The position numbers were made by a program, and so were the translations under genes. DNA of 64,000 nt from Bacteroidota bacterium. GTDB lineage: Bacteria > Bacteroidota > Bacteroidia > AKYH767-A > 2013-40CM-41-45. The stretch covers positions 1 through 64,000 of the forward strand of contig SHNE01000020.1 of assembly GCA_004295015.1 (NCBI GenBank). Direction: 5' to 3'. The notes under the pieces were generated by a model, which saw only the letters and a list, made by a program, of their open reading frames with translations, did no database searches and was not told the origin of the DNA. This document shows positions 1 to 9,230 of this stretch, one piece after another. Within the stretch, counting starts at the first letter, position 1; the number at the start of each line of letters is the position of its first letter.

Positions 1-55
1 CATACTGCTGCAGTATGTTGACAATCTGTGTTTCGGTAAATCTTGATTTTTTCAT
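1..55 (-). CDS. IS3-family transposase OrfA, N-terminal fragment (runs off the left edge)
   Basis: Eighteen codons are visible before the window ends, starting at the ATG on the minus strand at 55. The peptide begins MKKSRFTETQIVNILQQY, which matches the opening of the helix-turn-helix OrfA subunit of IS3-family transposases (typically MKKSRFTEEQI...). OrfA binds the IS ends and, after programmed -1 frameshifting, forms the OrfAB transposase with the DDE catalytic part; neither can be checked here because both lie outside the window. The start sits about 70 bases inside the presumed IS end at 126, a normal leader length for such elements. Family call from the N terminus only. Confidence 0.75.
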   Translation of the reverse strand, partial: MKKSRFTETQIVNILQQY

Positions 56-126
56 GGCTCATTAAATTTAGAGATTTGTTTTAAATTTCCCTACTTTTAA
101 TTGGCCGAATTTTGGGGGAGCTTACA
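1..126 (-). mobile_element. Right-hand end of an IS3-family insertion sequence
   Basis: Read on the minus strand from 126, the sequence starts TGTAAGCTCCCCCAAAATTC, with the terminal TG and C/A-rich inner part usual for IS3-family inverted repeats, and leads into the OrfA start at 55. The boundary falls inside a conserved YTYYTG block of the adjacent restriction-modification gene, where homology to that family stops. The other IS end, its matching inverted repeat and the 3-5 bp target duplication lie beyond the left edge, so the boundary is inferred from one side only. Confidence 0.65.
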
Positions 127-2486
127 GTTCCAGTATAATAGGTGTATCTTTCTTCGAACGGGCGATAAGTGATTTTTACGATATTTGAATAATCAAGTCC
201 TGAATTTATTAAATCTTTTCTTGCACTAGCCACAGACCAATCTCGGACATCCTTTCCTAGAGTATTCCGCCTTCTTGCAGTCTCGTCGTCTAATTCAATA
301 AATTCTTCAATTTTATTCTGAGCCGCGTCTTTTGAAAAGTGAATTGTAAATTCATCTCTAGCGGTAACTATCCCAGCTGAGTTTATTGTAAACAATTCAT
401 TAATTGAAAATCCTTCATTATATTTATTTTGACCTTTTAAATCCTTTCCGGAAAAGAAGTAATTAGGTGAAATGTTAGTCACCTCTTTAAAGTTAATGGT
501 TTCGGTCGATTCTTTAAGCAAAAAATCATACTTCATTTCACGTTTTCCAAATAAATCAAAATGATAGACTATTCCCAGTTCATTTTTCTTTTTTTTATTT
601 GTTTTTACGAAGACATTAATAGAAACACCTTGCATGATGTCAAATATATTTTCATCTGAACTCCCGTCAGGTGTAGTTTCCTTTTTTTTGCTGTTCCCAT
701 GTAGATCAATTGTGTAGATTTTGTTGTAGGTCTTTAACAAGTTCCAGCGCAAACCACGAAAAGTGGGATTATCTAAATAACCATGAGGATTAATAAATGC
801 TAAAATGCCAGAACCATTTTTCTCAATAAAGTGTTGTCCATACCTTAAAAATTTCACATAATCATCATTAAGCCACTTCGGATTTCTTTCCTTTAATTTT
901 TCTTTTCCACCTGGCTCTTTCTTGTAATCTTCCATTAGTTTCATAATCCAATCACCTTTATTAGAACTCTCACCACTATATGGTGTATTACCTAAGACTA
1001 CCATCACGGGAGTATCCCTTTTTATATGATTTGCTTCATTCGCTTCATTACTAAGCCATGAAGCAAATAGAGTTCCCGTTTCTGGATGATGTTCTTCAAG
1101 TGAGTTTGTAAGATAAACGCGGAGGCGTTGATCTTTTTTCGCCTTGAATCCTGTTTCAGTTAAAAGGAGATCCAATTTCAAATGAGCCATTGCGTATGAG
1201 GCCATCAAAATTTCAAACCCATTCAGCCGGGGAATCAAATGATCTTCTACGTAGTTATTCCAGATTCCCTTTTGTCCTTCAAACTTCAAATGAACTTGTT
1301 TGATAACCTCCGCTAAAAATGTTCCGGTTCCGGTGGCAGGATCAAGGATTTGAACTTTGTGAACTTCCTTCTCAACTTTCTTTCCGTTTACTAAAACTTT
1401 AATTTTTGTTTTACTTGTATCTGCTAAGCCATCCTTCAAATCAAATTCAGATTTTAAAATGTCATCTACTGCCCTGACAATGAAATTTACTACTGGTTCA
1501 GGCGGATACCAGACACCACGAGCTTTTCTAAGTTTTGGGTCGTATGCAGCCAGAAAGGTTTCATAGAAATGAATGATTGGATCAGTTTGTAGTGTGGATT
1601 TTCCAAAATCGTGTAGCAAGGCATTTACATCTGTTGCCCTGAAAATATCTGCTAAGTCATCCACTATCCATTTGATCCGATTGTCTAAGTCGTAACCTGC
1701 AATATATTGAAATAGCTTGCGGAGGAAAGGATTTGATTTTGGGATTAGTTCTGCAGCTTCTTGCCTTGAAAAGGTGTCAAGGTTTGGGTCATGCAATCGA
1801 GCGGCAAACATTCCGTAGGCGAGAGTCTGAGCATATATGTCGGCAAATTCCTTGGCGTCTATATCGTGTATTAGAATCTGTTGAAATGCTTTTAGCTGGT
1901 CTTGGAGCGTATTATCACCCGGCTCCTGAGCTTCGGGGTGTTCCGGGTCTATTGGCTTCGTTAATGACTTCTCAATGACTTCCGCAAGTAGTTTAGCCTT
2001 TGCAGCCATCATCTCTGCCAACTTTTTCGGTGACTTTATTGTCTGTCCTGTCTGGGTGGCAAAGCTTTTAATATGATCTGTAAAGGATTCAAAGTTTTGA
2101 GGAGAGGGGTTCACCTTTTTTCCATCAATCGAAGCAAGCTCAATTTTAAAAAGCAGTTCTCCGTCCCTGTAAAAGTGAAAATCAAGGTAATTGGTAAAGA
2201 CAATATTGCTGAGGGAGGCTTTGTATCGATTGAATTGTTCTTTGTAGGATTTATTATCAAGATCGGCCCCAAGGTCCTTGGCTTCTATATACCCCAGAGG
2301 TATATTTTTTTTAGTTAGGATATAGTCAGGAGCCCCACAAGCTACCCTAGAAGGCTCGTTGGTCACTAAGACTCCGGGCAGTATTGATTCCAATAAACTC
2401 TGCAAATCGCCCCTGTAGGAGTGCTCAGTGGATATTCCGGTCTTGTATCTGGTTCCTATGGTTTTGATGTACTCGTCAAGTGTCAT
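81..2486 (-). pseudogene. Single-chain restriction-modification enzyme (type IIG/ISP-like), 3' end cut off by an IS
   Basis: The 801-residue product combines cleavage and adenine-N6 methylation in one chain. An N-terminal PD-(D/E)xK nuclease is visible (D54, then E68-x-K70 in GYIEAK), followed by a helical connector (about 150-330) and a gamma-class methyltransferase: motif I LDPATGTGTF at 381-390 and motif IV NTPY at 500-503, a variant of NPPY. I saw no SF2 helicase block, unlike LlaGI-type ISP enzymes. Relatives usually continue several hundred residues past the conserved YRPFxxRxTYYTG block to carry the target-recognition domain. Here that block ends at about base 130, and the last 15 or so codons to the stop at 81 are IS-derived. 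Specificity and probably activity are lost. The methylase core could still be expressed. No separate specificity subunit is present. Confidence 0.8.
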
Positions 2487-2721
2487 ATATTATCAATTGG
2501 GAATAGTAAAATCCAAAGAAAGTGAATTAGGCCCAATTATCATCAAAGGATGACCCAAGCATCTTAGATTCCTTTTGTTAAATATTTGGGGATAGGAGAA
2601 GAATTAGGATGATTTCGGCCATGGGCCCAGCTCTTCGACGAAATATAACATAATGGCATATATGAATATTGCATATATTGGTTGGCTCAATTAGTTCATT
2701 TAATCCTTTTAATTTAAAATT

Positions 2722-5700
2722 ATGCGAACCGCTGTTTTGCTCATCCTCATTTGCACCTCTTTTAGCCTAAGAGGCCAGATTACCTTTGAAAGAACTTATT
2801 CGTTCGAGGGTGCCCAGAAAATTGAAGAAGCTCCTGATGGATCATTTTTTGGGTGTGCGACCTCTTATCAATCTGGTCTAATCTATAAGCTTGATCGATA
2901 CGGAAATTTGACTTCAACCTTTATGCCTATCCTAAGAAACAATAATGTGAGTGTATATGATATTACTCGCAACCCTGTAACAGGCGGATATGCAATTTGT
3001 GGAGCCGATCAAAATTACAATGATTCCGGATATTTTTTATTGATAGACTCACTAATGCAGAATACAGACAGTCTTTTTTATACTGGAGGTGTGATTAATG
3101 GGCCAACTGGGGTCAAGATTTTAAGAACAGGAAATAATGATTTTTTACTTGGTGTATATACATACGAAGGAACAGGTTCATATACCAATCGTGCACAGAA
3201 GATCACTTATCCTTCCACAAATTCTTGGTCAGTCTTGTTTCAAAATAAGTATTTCAACGATTTGACTCCAGAGGAGCCAAGGAAATTATTAGTGTCAAAT
3301 TTCAGGCCGAATACACCTGAATCTTCTGGTATATCCTTGTATGATACTTTAGGAAATCTTTTACATTCTTTTAATATTTTAGATACTTCAACCATCTGTT
3401 GTCCAGTCTTGTCAGTTCCTGCAACAACCTCTTTACCAGGTGGAAATTACATGTTTGGTATAACTTTTCAATTAGCAGGGCAGAACCAGAATGACAGAAC
3501 ATTCTACTTGGCAAAATTGGACAGTTCTTTAAATATTGTTTGGGAAAAATATTTTGATTGGGGATACACAATAGATCCTGTTGCTATTACACCTACTTCC
3601 GATAGTTGTATAGCTTTTCTATTATCTACAGCGAATGGGCTTGCACTAATGAAATTCAATTCATCTGGTGATTCTTTATGGACACAATTTCATAATCGCC
3701 CCACTTCTGGGCGTGGTTATCGATTTCAACAATGTGCTGATCATGGCTTTGTTGTAGTTGGATCATTGGCAAATGACGCATATGTTCTAAAAACAGATTC
3801 TCTTGGAAGAATGTTGCCCTGTGTATCAATCACGAGTTCGGGTCCATTGGAGATTTGTCTTGGAGGAAGCGTCTCTCTCTCCGCACAATCCGGGTATAAC
3901 TACCTATGGTCAACCGGAGATACATCAGTTTCGATAACTGTTAATCCGGCACAAACGGAAACATATAATGTAACATTAAGTGATGGCACCTCTGCCTGTA
4001 CGGATAGTGTTACCGTGATAATAAATAATCCTACAAATTCTATATCTAACATTACAACGTGCCACAGCTATAGCTGGAACAACCAAATCTACACCCAATC
4101 AGGAACCTATACCTATATTACAACCAATTCAAACGGATGTGATTCAGTTGCGACGTTGATTCTAACAATACAAGACATCAATGTCACGGCAACTGCAACT
4201 GGCTCTATCAATTGTTTCGGTGAGATGGTTGAAGTGAGTGTTTTGGCCAGCGGGGGCTCAACGCCTTATGTAGGAACTGGTTTGTTTAATCAAACAGCAG
4301 GCACAGTTGTATATTCTGTTACAGACAATAATGGTTGTTCAGGTTCAGCAACACTAACCCTTTTGGAACCTGCAAAGGTTGAAGGAGTCACATCGGCCGT
4401 ATCGACTAATTGTGGTGGACTCGATGGCTCAGCTTCTGTAATTCCAAGCGGAGGTGATGGTACATATACATATCTCTGGTCCGACAATCAAACAACATCT
4501 ACTGCTTCAGGTCTCGGTACAGGGATCTATTCTGTTACAATTACTGATGGCAATGGATGCACAGGAACTGCTTCTGCAACAGTAACTGGAGTAGGTGCAC
4601 AGCCCGATCCTGCAGGTTCGATCAGCGGAGCACCGGGAATTTGCCTAAATAGTTGTGGCTTGGTATTTACTGTACCTCCGGTATCTGGAGCCACATCATA
4701 TAGTTGGACGCTTCCTCAAGGGGCAACGGGTTCATCAACCAGCAATAGCATTACACTCTGTTTTGACAATACTTATAGCGGAGGCTTTCTTTGCGTGACA
4801 CCGGAGAACACATGTGGTAATGGGGACGAATCTTGTGTTAATATTCCCATTGTAACGATAAGACCGGCACAACCTGGTTTTATTGCAGGCAACCCCAATC
4901 CTTGCGGACCGGGTATATACACCTACTCAATTCCGCCAAGTGCTAATGCATCGAATTATGTATGGTCTGTAACCGGATCTGGTGTTTCAATTTTAAGTGG
5001 TCAGGGAACCAATTCTGTTCAAGTGAGTTTTCCTGCCACATTTGGTCAATGTGTAATAGGTGTTTATGCTTCAAATTGCATTGGAGTGACTTCAAAAAGA
5101 ACGACTACATTAACCGGTATCCCAACACACAGCAGTCCATTAACAGGTCCGGGTTATGTCTGTCCTTCTACAGCTGGTGTCGCTTATTCTATCAGTGATG
5201 TAATTGGAGCAAACTCATCCTATACTTGGTTTGTAAGCGGTGATTTGTCACTTACAAGTCCGCAAGGAAGTCCTTCTTCGATCATTGATTTTGGACAGTC
5301 ATTCACCACTGGTACGATTTCAGTTTCCACCGCAAGTGCATGCGGTATATTTACCAGAAATTATTCCATTCGTTCAACTCCATTTCAACCGGGTTCAATT
5401 GCTGGACCGTCAAAAAATCTGTGTGGACAAGTAGGAGTAACTTATAGTATTGCAGCAATTCCGACCGCTACTAGTTACAATTGGTCTGTACCTTCAGGAG
5501 TGAATATGACCGCTCCAAATGGCGATCAATCTATCACCCTTGATTTCACACCATCCTTCACAGGAACGGGGAATATTTGTGTGTCAGCTATTAATACGTG
5601 CGGGAACAGTGTTTCACGTTGTTTTTCAGTAACGGCAGTCCCGGCTCCTCCTGTTACTCCAACAGGAAATGGTTCAGTATGCAAGTCTGCTTCTTCTGAA

Positions 5701-6189
5701 TTATACACAATTCCATCAGTTCCAGGTGCCAATAGTTATCTATGGTCTATTTCCGGTGGCGCAGCTATCATTAATGCTGGAACATCAGCCTCAGTTAACT
5801 ATAACTCTGCAAGCCAATCCACAGCAATTATAACTTTGAATGCAGTAAATTCATGTGGATATAGCCAGCCTGGAAAAAAGACAGTTGCTGTTAATTTAGG
5901 TTGCAAAATTTCTAATGAGCATCCAATCAGTCAGGACAATTCAATCAACATCTTTCCGAATCCAACAAGAGGAAAGTTTTATTTGGAATTTGATCGGAGT
6001 AAAAAAGGACATTGTATGATACAAGTCTTGGATGTTCTTGGGAAGATTGTTTTCAATTCTGAAATAAACGCATCAGAAGGTTCAAACTCATTTGAGATTG
6101 ATCTTAGTAGCATTTCAAAAGGAGTATATTTTACGGTGTTGGGGACAGTTGGTGGGGAGAAGAAAATGACAAGGTTTGTAGTACAATAA
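2722..6189 (+). CDS. Large exported surface protein with Ig/SprB-like repeats and T9SS type A sorting domain
   Basis: The 1155-residue protein starts with a signal peptide (about 1-18, ending RGQ). Residues 20-370 form a beta-rich region with repeated short strands and Asp/Gly turns, resembling the propeller-like N-terminal halves of many Bacteroidota T9SS cargoes. The middle carries Ig/PKD-like and SprB-like repeats, with recurring SVT-TDGNGCTGTA-type ends and repeated YSW or YxWS strands and paired cysteines. The last 80 residues are a T9SS C-terminal domain: NIFPNPTRGKF, then a VLDVLGK strand and KGVYF near the end. It should be secreted across the outer membrane and attached to the surface or released. 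The substrate or binding partner is unknown. The ATG was chosen because it directly precedes the signal peptide. It stands alone in its transcription unit. Confidence 0.85.
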   Translation: MRTAVLLILICTSFSLRGQITFERTYSFEGAQKIEEAPDGSFFGCATSYQSGLIYKLDRYGNLTSTFMPILRNNNVSVYDITRNPVTGGYAICGADQNYNDSGYFLLIDSLMQNTDSLFYTGGVINGPTGVKILRTGNNDFLLGVYTYEGTGSYTNRAQKITYPSTNSWSVLFQNKYFNDLTPEEPRKLLVSNFRPNTPESSGISLYDTLGNLLHSFNILDTSTICCPVLSVPATTSLPGGNYMFGITFQLAGQNQNDRTFYLAKLDSSLNIVWEKYFDWGYTIDPVAITPTSDSCIAFLLSTANGLALMKFNSSGDSLWTQFHNRPTSGRGYRFQQCADHGFVVVGSLANDAYVLKTDSLGRMLPCVSITSSGPLEICLGGSVSLSAQSGYNYLWSTGDTSVSITVNPAQTETYNVTLSDGTSACTDSVTVIINNPTNSISNITTCHSYSWNNQIYTQSGTYTYITTNSNGCDSVATLILTIQDINVTATATGSINCFGEMVEVSVLASGGSTPYVGTGLFNQTAGTVVYSVTDNNGCSGSATLTLLEPAKVEGVTSAVSTNCGGLDGSASVIPSGGDGTYTYLWSDNQTTSTASGLGTGIYSVTITDGNGCTGTASATVTGVGAQPDPAGSISGAPGICLNSCGLVFTVPPVSGATSYSWTLPQGATGSSTSNSITLCFDNTYSGGFLCVTPENTCGNGDESCVNIPIVTIRPAQPGFIAGNPNPCGPGIYTYSIPPSANASNYVWSVTGSGVSILSGQGTNSVQVSFPATFGQCVIGVYASNCIGVTSKRTTTLTGIPTHSSPLTGPGYVCPSTAGVAYSISDVIGANSSYTWFVSGDLSLTSPQGSPSSIIDFGQSFTTGTISVSTASACGIFTRNYSIRSTPFQPGSIAGPSKNLCGQVGVTYSIAAIPTATSYNWSVPSGVNMTAPNGDQSITLDFTPSFTGTGNICVSAINTCGNSVSRCFSVTAVPAPPVTPTGNGSVCKSASSELYTIPSVPGANSYLWSISGGAAIINAGTSASVNYNSASQSTAIITLNAVNSCGYSQPGKKTVAVNLGCKISNEHPISQDNSINIFPNPTRGKFYLEFDRSKKGHCMIQVLDVLGKIVFNSEINASEGSNSFEIDLSSISKGVYFTVLGTVGGEKKMTRFVVQ

Positions 6190-6204
6190 ATAAAGGGCAA
6201 GACA

Positions 6205-6226
6205 AGACTTAATTTTCATTAAGTCT
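6205..6226 (+). terminator. Hairpin downstream of the T9SS protein gene
   Basis: A perfect 9-bp stem (AGACTTAAT / ATTAAGTCT) with a TTTC loop lies 16 bases after the stop codon at 6189. It is A+T-rich and followed by only a short GTTTT run, so it is a weak candidate for an intrinsic terminator. Confidence 0.4.
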
Positions 6227-6366
6227 GTTTTAAACACCTTCAAAGAAACACCTTGTAGTCTGTCTTCAAAATTTTTAAGAAAAATGAAATACCAATCAAT
6301 TGAAGTTTTAGTGTGACAAATATATTTGCTCCGAATTTATTAATTCTAAACTTTTGAACGATTACC

Positions 6367-7122
6367 ATGAAAAAAAGTCTACTACCATTATTTTTAATCT
6401 TTCTCGCATCGTGCGGAACGACAAATTTCTATCAGGTCTACAAAGCTAAAGCAGAAGGAGGGAAGACTACAGGTAAAGAAATTGTCTTTGAGGACGAATA
6501 TTGTCGTGTGTCATATAATTTGTGGTCACCGGGAGGAAATGTAGGGTTTTCGTTTTACAACAAGACAGACGAAGATTTAACCATTGATTTATCGAGGACT
6601 TTTTTTGTTTTGAATGGGTTCACATTTGATTATTTTCAAGACAGGGTCTATTCCACTTCATCCAGCAGCGGGGTGTCCGTAGCTTCACCTTATTACTCGG
6701 TTGGTTCTAATGTTGCCAGAGGAACCTCTTTTAGCTCCTCAACATCCTATAATGAAAAGGAACAGCGGATAGTTCCTCTGGGAGTGTCTGTTCAGATTTC
6801 AGAATTTGAAATTGTTGAATCAAGGTATATTAATTGCGACCTAAAGAAATTCCCTACAAGAAATAAGGTGAAAACGATTTCCTTTGATAAATCAAATTCT
6901 CCATTCAAGTTTCAAAATTTAATAACTTATACAGCCAAAGGAACAGACTACCGGATGGATAATAGTTTTTATGTGGTGGAGGTGACTAATTACCCTCCCT
7001 CCATGGTTGTACACAAGGTGTACAAATCGGAATGTGGTACTAATTTGCAGACTCCTTTCTACGAGTTTAGTGAAATCTCTGCTGACAAGTTTTATTTAGA
7101 GTATTTTATGAATAGTAAATAG
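6367..7122 (+). CDS. Lipoprotein of unknown function
   Basis: The 251-residue product has a lipobox (IFLASC, Cys at residue 16), so it should be lipidated and anchored in a membrane. The mature part is beta-rich. It includes a block that appears conserved in look-alike Bacteroidota lipoproteins, in which a 'YNLWSPGGNVGFSFYNKTDE' stretch is followed by a Ser/Tyr-rich segment (about 95-125, with repeated SSS and YYSVGS). The C-terminal third contains an aromatic-rich segment without a recognisable domain. No catalytic motif is visible. It is flanked by exported proteins on the same strand but separated by 157-177 bp, so co-transcription is uncertain. I do not recognise the family by function. 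Confidence 0.7.
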   Translation: MKKSLLPLFLIFLASCGTTNFYQVYKAKAEGGKTTGKEIVFEDEYCRVSYNLWSPGGNVGFSFYNKTDEDLTIDLSRTFFVLNGFTFDYFQDRVYSTSSSSGVSVASPYYSVGSNVARGTSFSSSTSYNEKEQRIVPLGVSVQISEFEIVESRYINCDLKKFPTRNKVKTISFDKSNSPFKFQNLITYTAKGTDYRMDNSFYVVEVTNYPPSMVVHKVYKSECGTNLQTPFYEFSEISADKFYLEYFMNSK

Positions 7123-7279
7123 AGTAAATTAGCTATTAAAGTGTAAATTCTAGCTGGAGGCGTAATGTTTTTTCCTTCTGACATTGATGAAGTATTTTTT
7201 AAGTACAAGATAGAAATTGCGTTATTTATACTCCTTAAATTTCAGGTAAAACATTGATACAATATAGACATCAATCATT

Positions 7280-8050
7280 ATGAAACTGACTCGTAAAATT
7301 GGCATTTTATTTTTATTTTGCATTAAATTGTGCCTCGCACAGGAAAGGGATTCATATTTTTTAGAGGGATATGAAAAACAAAAAGTTGGTGATTTTAGAA
7401 TGGCAATTGAACTGTATGAACTGGCAATGAAAAATACTGGTCATAATTATTATATATGGATTGCAGAATGTAAGGTTGAATTAGATGACTATAGTGGTGC
7501 AATGATTGCCTATAATAATGCAATTCGAGATGATTCGGAACAAAACCATGAAGCATACTTTGGACGTGGGCAATTAAAATACAAGTTGCAAGATTACTAT
7601 GGATCAATCGAAGATGTGGAAAAGGCGATTAAAATAAGCAATTCTATATTAAAAACTGGTTCATATTATTGCTTTCTTGGAAAAGTTAAAATTACCAAAG
7701 AAGATTTTAATGGGGCAATAGCTGATTTGAACAGGGCAATATCAATTCCAAAAGAGCAACCTGAAGCTTTTAAATCGTACGAAGAATACAGATTATTTAC
7801 TGGCATTCATTATTTAAATGAGGCTTTTCAGTATAGAGGGATTGCTAAAATTAAGTTGAAGAATTACGAAGGTGCACTCAAGGATTTTAATCGTTGCATT
7901 GAACTTAAACCCGATGCTGAGAATTACTTTAATAGAGGATTAACCTATATTAGATTAGGAAACAAAAATAAGGCGTGTATTGATTTTAGCAAATCTGGTG
8001 AACTTGGTTATGAAAAAGCTTATGAAGCAATAAGAGAACTGTGTAACTGA
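7280..8050 (+). CDS. Exported tetratricopeptide-repeat protein
   Basis: The 256-residue product begins with a signal peptide ending CLAQ (about residue 20). It then carries about five TPR units, recognisable by the alternating pattern with A/G8, Y11, A20 and an acidic/aromatic turn: for example GDFRMAIELYELAMKN, DDYSGAMIAYNNAIRD, EDFNGAIADLNRAISI, KNYEGALKDFNRCIEL and a final GNKNKACIDFSKSGELG. Such repeats form a protein-binding superhelix, here in the periplasm. No enzymatic domain is attached. The partner is unknown; neighbouring T9SS cargo genes are on the same strand but not tightly spaced. Confidence 0.8.
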   Translation: MKLTRKIGILFLFCIKLCLAQERDSYFLEGYEKQKVGDFRMAIELYELAMKNTGHNYYIWIAECKVELDDYSGAMIAYNNAIRDDSEQNHEAYFGRGQLKYKLQDYYGSIEDVEKAIKISNSILKTGSYYCFLGKVKITKEDFNGAIADLNRAISIPKEQPEAFKSYEEYRLFTGIHYLNEAFQYRGIAKIKLKNYEGALKDFNRCIELKPDAENYFNRGLTYIRLGNKNKACIDFSKSGELGYEKAYEAIRELCN

Positions 8051-8130
8051 ATTGTTATTTGAAATCCCCTTTTGCTATGTAGTTTCAGTTTTATTACAAA
8101 TATTTAAATCATTTTATAAAAACAATCGCA

Positions 8131-8931
8131 ATGAAAAAAATAAGCCTTCTATTACTTACAGTCTTTTTAACTTTCCAAAGCTTAGGTCAAATTGTATTTG
8201 AAAATTCTTACGCGTTTTCCGCTAATTTTGGAATTGTCAATTTAACTAATGCAGGATATAAGTATTGGGAACTGGTCAATAATGAATACAAAATTTATAA
8301 CCTTGATCACTCTATCTATAAAACTATTACTTTACCTGTGCAACAAGGGAGTAGGTACTTTATCCAACAGCAAGCACCAATATCTGACGCTTTGTTTAAC
8401 GTTGATACTTTAATTGAAGTGACCTATGGTGTTCAAGATACTCTGAATATTAATGTATATACCGCTTATGTGATCAATGAAAATGGTAATGTCCTTTTTT
8501 CACAATCGTCTACCACTATTCCGAAAATACTTAATATCGGTGGATCATATAAAATGCTTGCTTGGGTTCGCGATACCATTAGCAATACCTACAGCTCTAT
8601 TGATGTCTATTCATTACCAGGGTCTGTGCCATGTGAATCATGTGGTCTAATCAATGGTATCAGCATAAATAGCCCTAATAGCGTAGAGACCTATTCAAGG
8701 ATTTATCCTAACCCTTCTTCGGGTCTTATTACCATAGACTATTTTCTGACAAGTGCTTCGGTAGGTTCAATTGACATTCTAACAATAGATGGCAGATTGA
8801 TTCGAACTTTTAGTTTGGACAATTTGTCAAGTAAGTTAGTTCTAAATAGTAAGGATTTTTCGAAAGGCACCTACATATATGTAGTTAAGGATGGTATCAG
8901 TGCCACGTCAGGTAAGTTCATTATACAATAA
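8131..8931 (+). CDS. Small T9SS type A exported protein
   Basis: The 266-residue product has a signal peptide (about 1-19, ending SLGQ), a beta-rich middle and a T9SS C-terminal domain from about residue 185 (RIYPNPSSGLITIDYF, then SIDILTIDGRLI and KGTYIYVV). A CESCG pair of cysteines sits just before the sorting domain. The first residues of the mature protein (QIVFENSYAF) resemble those of the 1155-residue protein that starts at 2722 (QITFERTYSF), so the two may share an N-terminal fold, with this one lacking the repeat section. The last gene on this strand before the leftward mobile-element genes; the function is unknown. Confidence 0.8.
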   Translation: MKKISLLLLTVFLTFQSLGQIVFENSYAFSANFGIVNLTNAGYKYWELVNNEYKIYNLDHSIYKTITLPVQQGSRYFIQQQAPISDALFNVDTLIEVTYGVQDTLNINVYTAYVINENGNVLFSQSSTTIPKILNIGGSYKMLAWVRDTISNTYSSIDVYSLPGSVPCESCGLINGISINSPNSVETYSRIYPNPSSGLITIDYFLTSASVGSIDILTIDGRLIRTFSLDNLSSKLVLNSKDFSKGTYIYVVKDGISATSGKFIIQ

Positions 8932-8956
8932 TAACCTTTGGGAGCAAAGGAAATAT

Positions 8957-9220
8957 TTACAGATAGAAGTAATCCGAAGATTTTGGTTTAGCAGTAGCAG
9001 CTTGATTCTGTGATTTAAACGATTCATTCAGTTTGTTACTAAGGATTGAATGGCCTGTGATGGCTTCTAAGGATTGAACTTGCAGTCGCTCTTTAAGTAG
9101 TTCCAAGGTTGAGAAATCAAGTTCAATTTGTTCCTTCCCGTCTATAGAATAGGAAAGTAGAACTCCCAATGAGTTTAGAAAAACATACACACCATGTTGA
9201 TTAATAAATGAATGAATCAT
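8957..9220 (-). CDS. Small protein of unknown function at the end of the mobile-element operon
   Basis: Using the ATG at 9220 gives an 87-residue protein that begins MIHSFINQHGVYVFLNSLGV and starts 10 bases after the stop of the polymerase-like gene. A longer version from 9301 would overlap that gene by 71 bases and is less likely. The first half has beta-strand character (VYVFLNSLGVLLSYSIDG), the second half a helix (FSTLELLKERLQVQSLEAI), and the tail is polar. It resembles no family I can name. The tight spacing suggests translation coupled to the upstream gene. Confidence 0.55.
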   Translation of the reverse strand: MIHSFINQHGVYVFLNSLGVLLSYSIDGKEQIELDFSTLELLKERLQVQSLEAITGHSILSNKLNESFKSQNQAATAKPKSSDYFYL

Positions 9221-9230
9221 AAAATGTTGT

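Noticed and set aside
8932..8956. CCTTT...AAAGG hairpin between the convergent genes at 8931 and 8957
   Set aside because: Only five base pairs and no T run; too weak to call a terminator.
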